Below are positions 49,776 through 50,247 of a stretch of 50,247 nucleotides of DNA, piece after piece (within the stretch, counting starts at the first letter, position 1; each line of letters starts with the position of its first letter). The stretch spans positions 1 to 50,247 of the forward strand of contig NZ_JAIWNA010000012.1 in the NCBI RefSeq assembly GCF_020216065.1, in the 5' to 3' direction. The position numbers were made by a program, and so were the translations under genes. Origin of the DNA: Nocardia rosealba. GTDB taxonomy: Bacteria > Actinomycetota > Actinomycetes > Mycobacteriales > Mycobacteriaceae. The notes beneath the pieces were generated by a model. It worked only from the letters and a program-made list of their open reading frames with translations. It did not search any database and had not been told where the DNA came from.

Positions 49776-49851
49776 ATTGGAAGTCAGAGCGACACGGACG
49801 CAAGAGCCGGAGAGCGCCTGACAGGCCAAGATCAAGTGACCAGGGTAACGA

Positions 49852-49880
49852 TTGACATCGCCTGGAAGCGTGGTTAGGCT
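49852..49880 (+). promoter_or_regulatory. rRNA promoter P2
   Basis: TTGACA (49852-49857), a 17-bp spacer, and TAGGCT (49875-49880). The hexamers and spacing are the best in the window and are typical of actinobacterial rRNA promoters. It lies about 255 bp before the 16S start. Confidence 0.85.
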
Positions 49881-49934
49881 GGAACAGTTGCCCAGCGGAA
49901 GATCTGAAGAGATTCGGTGATCTGCTTGTGCGTG

Positions 49935-49950
49935 TGTTCTTTGAGAACTC
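49935..49950 (+). promoter_or_regulatory. boxA-like antitermination site in the rRNA leader
   Basis: TGTTCTTTGAGAACTC in the pre-rRNA leader matches the actinobacterial boxA-containing segment that binds Nus factors and precedes 16S genes. The AT-rich stretch 49960-50130 downstream probably contains the RNase III processing region. No gene is seen between 49689 and the 16S gene. Confidence 0.75.
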
Positions 49951-50136
49951 AATAGTGTGTCGATGAATGTCAGTGCCAATATTTTTATTGGTTCCAGCCT
50001 TCGCGTACCCCCCGGTCGTGGGAGGTTGGACATTTTGAACAACAGCGAATCTTAATTTGCTGGTGTTCGCTTTGCTAGATTTTTCGGACTCTAGTTAGAT
50101 ATTTCTGATTCGCCCCTTTTGGGGTGTTTCGAGAGT

Positions 50137-50247
50137 CTTCAACGGAGAGTTTGATTCTGGCTCAGGACGAACGCTAGCGGCGTGCTTAACACATGCAAGT
50201 CGAGCGGTAAGGCCCTTCGGGGTACACGAGCGGCGAACGGGTGAGTA
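50137..50247 (+). rRNA. rrs: 16S ribosomal RNA, 5' end (partial)
   Basis: The window ends inside the 16S gene. The universal start AGAGTTTGAT...CTGGCTCAGGACGAACG begins at 50146, followed by GCTTAACACATGCAAGTCGAGCGG and the actinobacterial helix ACACGAGCGGCGAACGGG. The mature 5' end is placed at about 50137 by comparison with other actinobacterial 16S genes. About 110 of roughly 1,520 nt are present. Confidence 0.97.

Overview
The window comes from a high-GC, mycolic-acid-type actinomycete, most likely Nocardia or a close relative. The evidence is the strong G/C third-position bias, an actinobacterial 16S rRNA 5' end, an Mce-family lipoprotein, a complete argCJBDFR-GH cluster, and a block of genes (bifunctional acyl-CoA synthetase/lipase, Trm112-like, TetR, two ABC genes, mpg, tyrS) in the same order as M. 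tuberculosis Rv1683-Rv1689. No transposase, phage gene, tRNA or CRISPR array was seen.

Layout. 1-2930: WYL regulator divergent from a PPOX-family flavoprotein around a perfect operator, then a TetR gene coupled to a small membrane protein. 2920-9318: a five-gene, fully overlapping minus-strand operon (extradiol dioxygenase, FAH-family hydrolase, FAD monooxygenase, SDR, Mce lipoprotein) divergent from its probable TetR repressor; this looks like an aromatic-compound catabolic unit. 9415-10647: cation/proton antiporter. 10641-20917: arginine biosynthesis, with near-identical ARG-box promoters before argC and argG. Between argR and argG sit an aldose-epimerase-like gene and three very small genes (44-50 codons) whose products lack signal peptides and resemble PorA/PorH-type cell-wall channel peptides. 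21062-27415: SMR efflux protein, threonine dehydratase, serine hydrolase, and a GntR/NCS1 permease/hydantoin-racemase unit.

27670-31309 is the most distinctive system: a three-gene operon encoding a family 2B encapsulin shell protein (HK97 fold with an inserted cyclic-nucleotide-binding-like domain, EshA type), 2-methylisoborneol synthase with a long low-complexity N-terminus, and geranyl diphosphate 2-C-methyltransferase. Together they should methylate GPP and cyclise it to the earthy odorant 2-MIB, with the cyclase probably packaged in the protein shell.

31798-49646: the Rv1683-Rv1689-like backbone, interrupted by two insertions. One is a polyprenyl-linked sugar cassette (aminotransferase, GT2, large membrane glycosyltransferase-like protein, GtrA) at 34822-39881. 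The other is a multicopper oxidase/FAD oxidoreductase/SigJ-type ECF sigma block at 42352-46066. DoxX and monoacylglycerol-lipase-like genes lie between mpg and tyrS. 49659-50247: tyrS terminator, two tandem rRNA promoters, a boxA-like antitermination site, and the first ~110 nt of 16S rRNA.

All functional calls are by recognition of motifs and family resemblance from the sequence alone; no database search was run.
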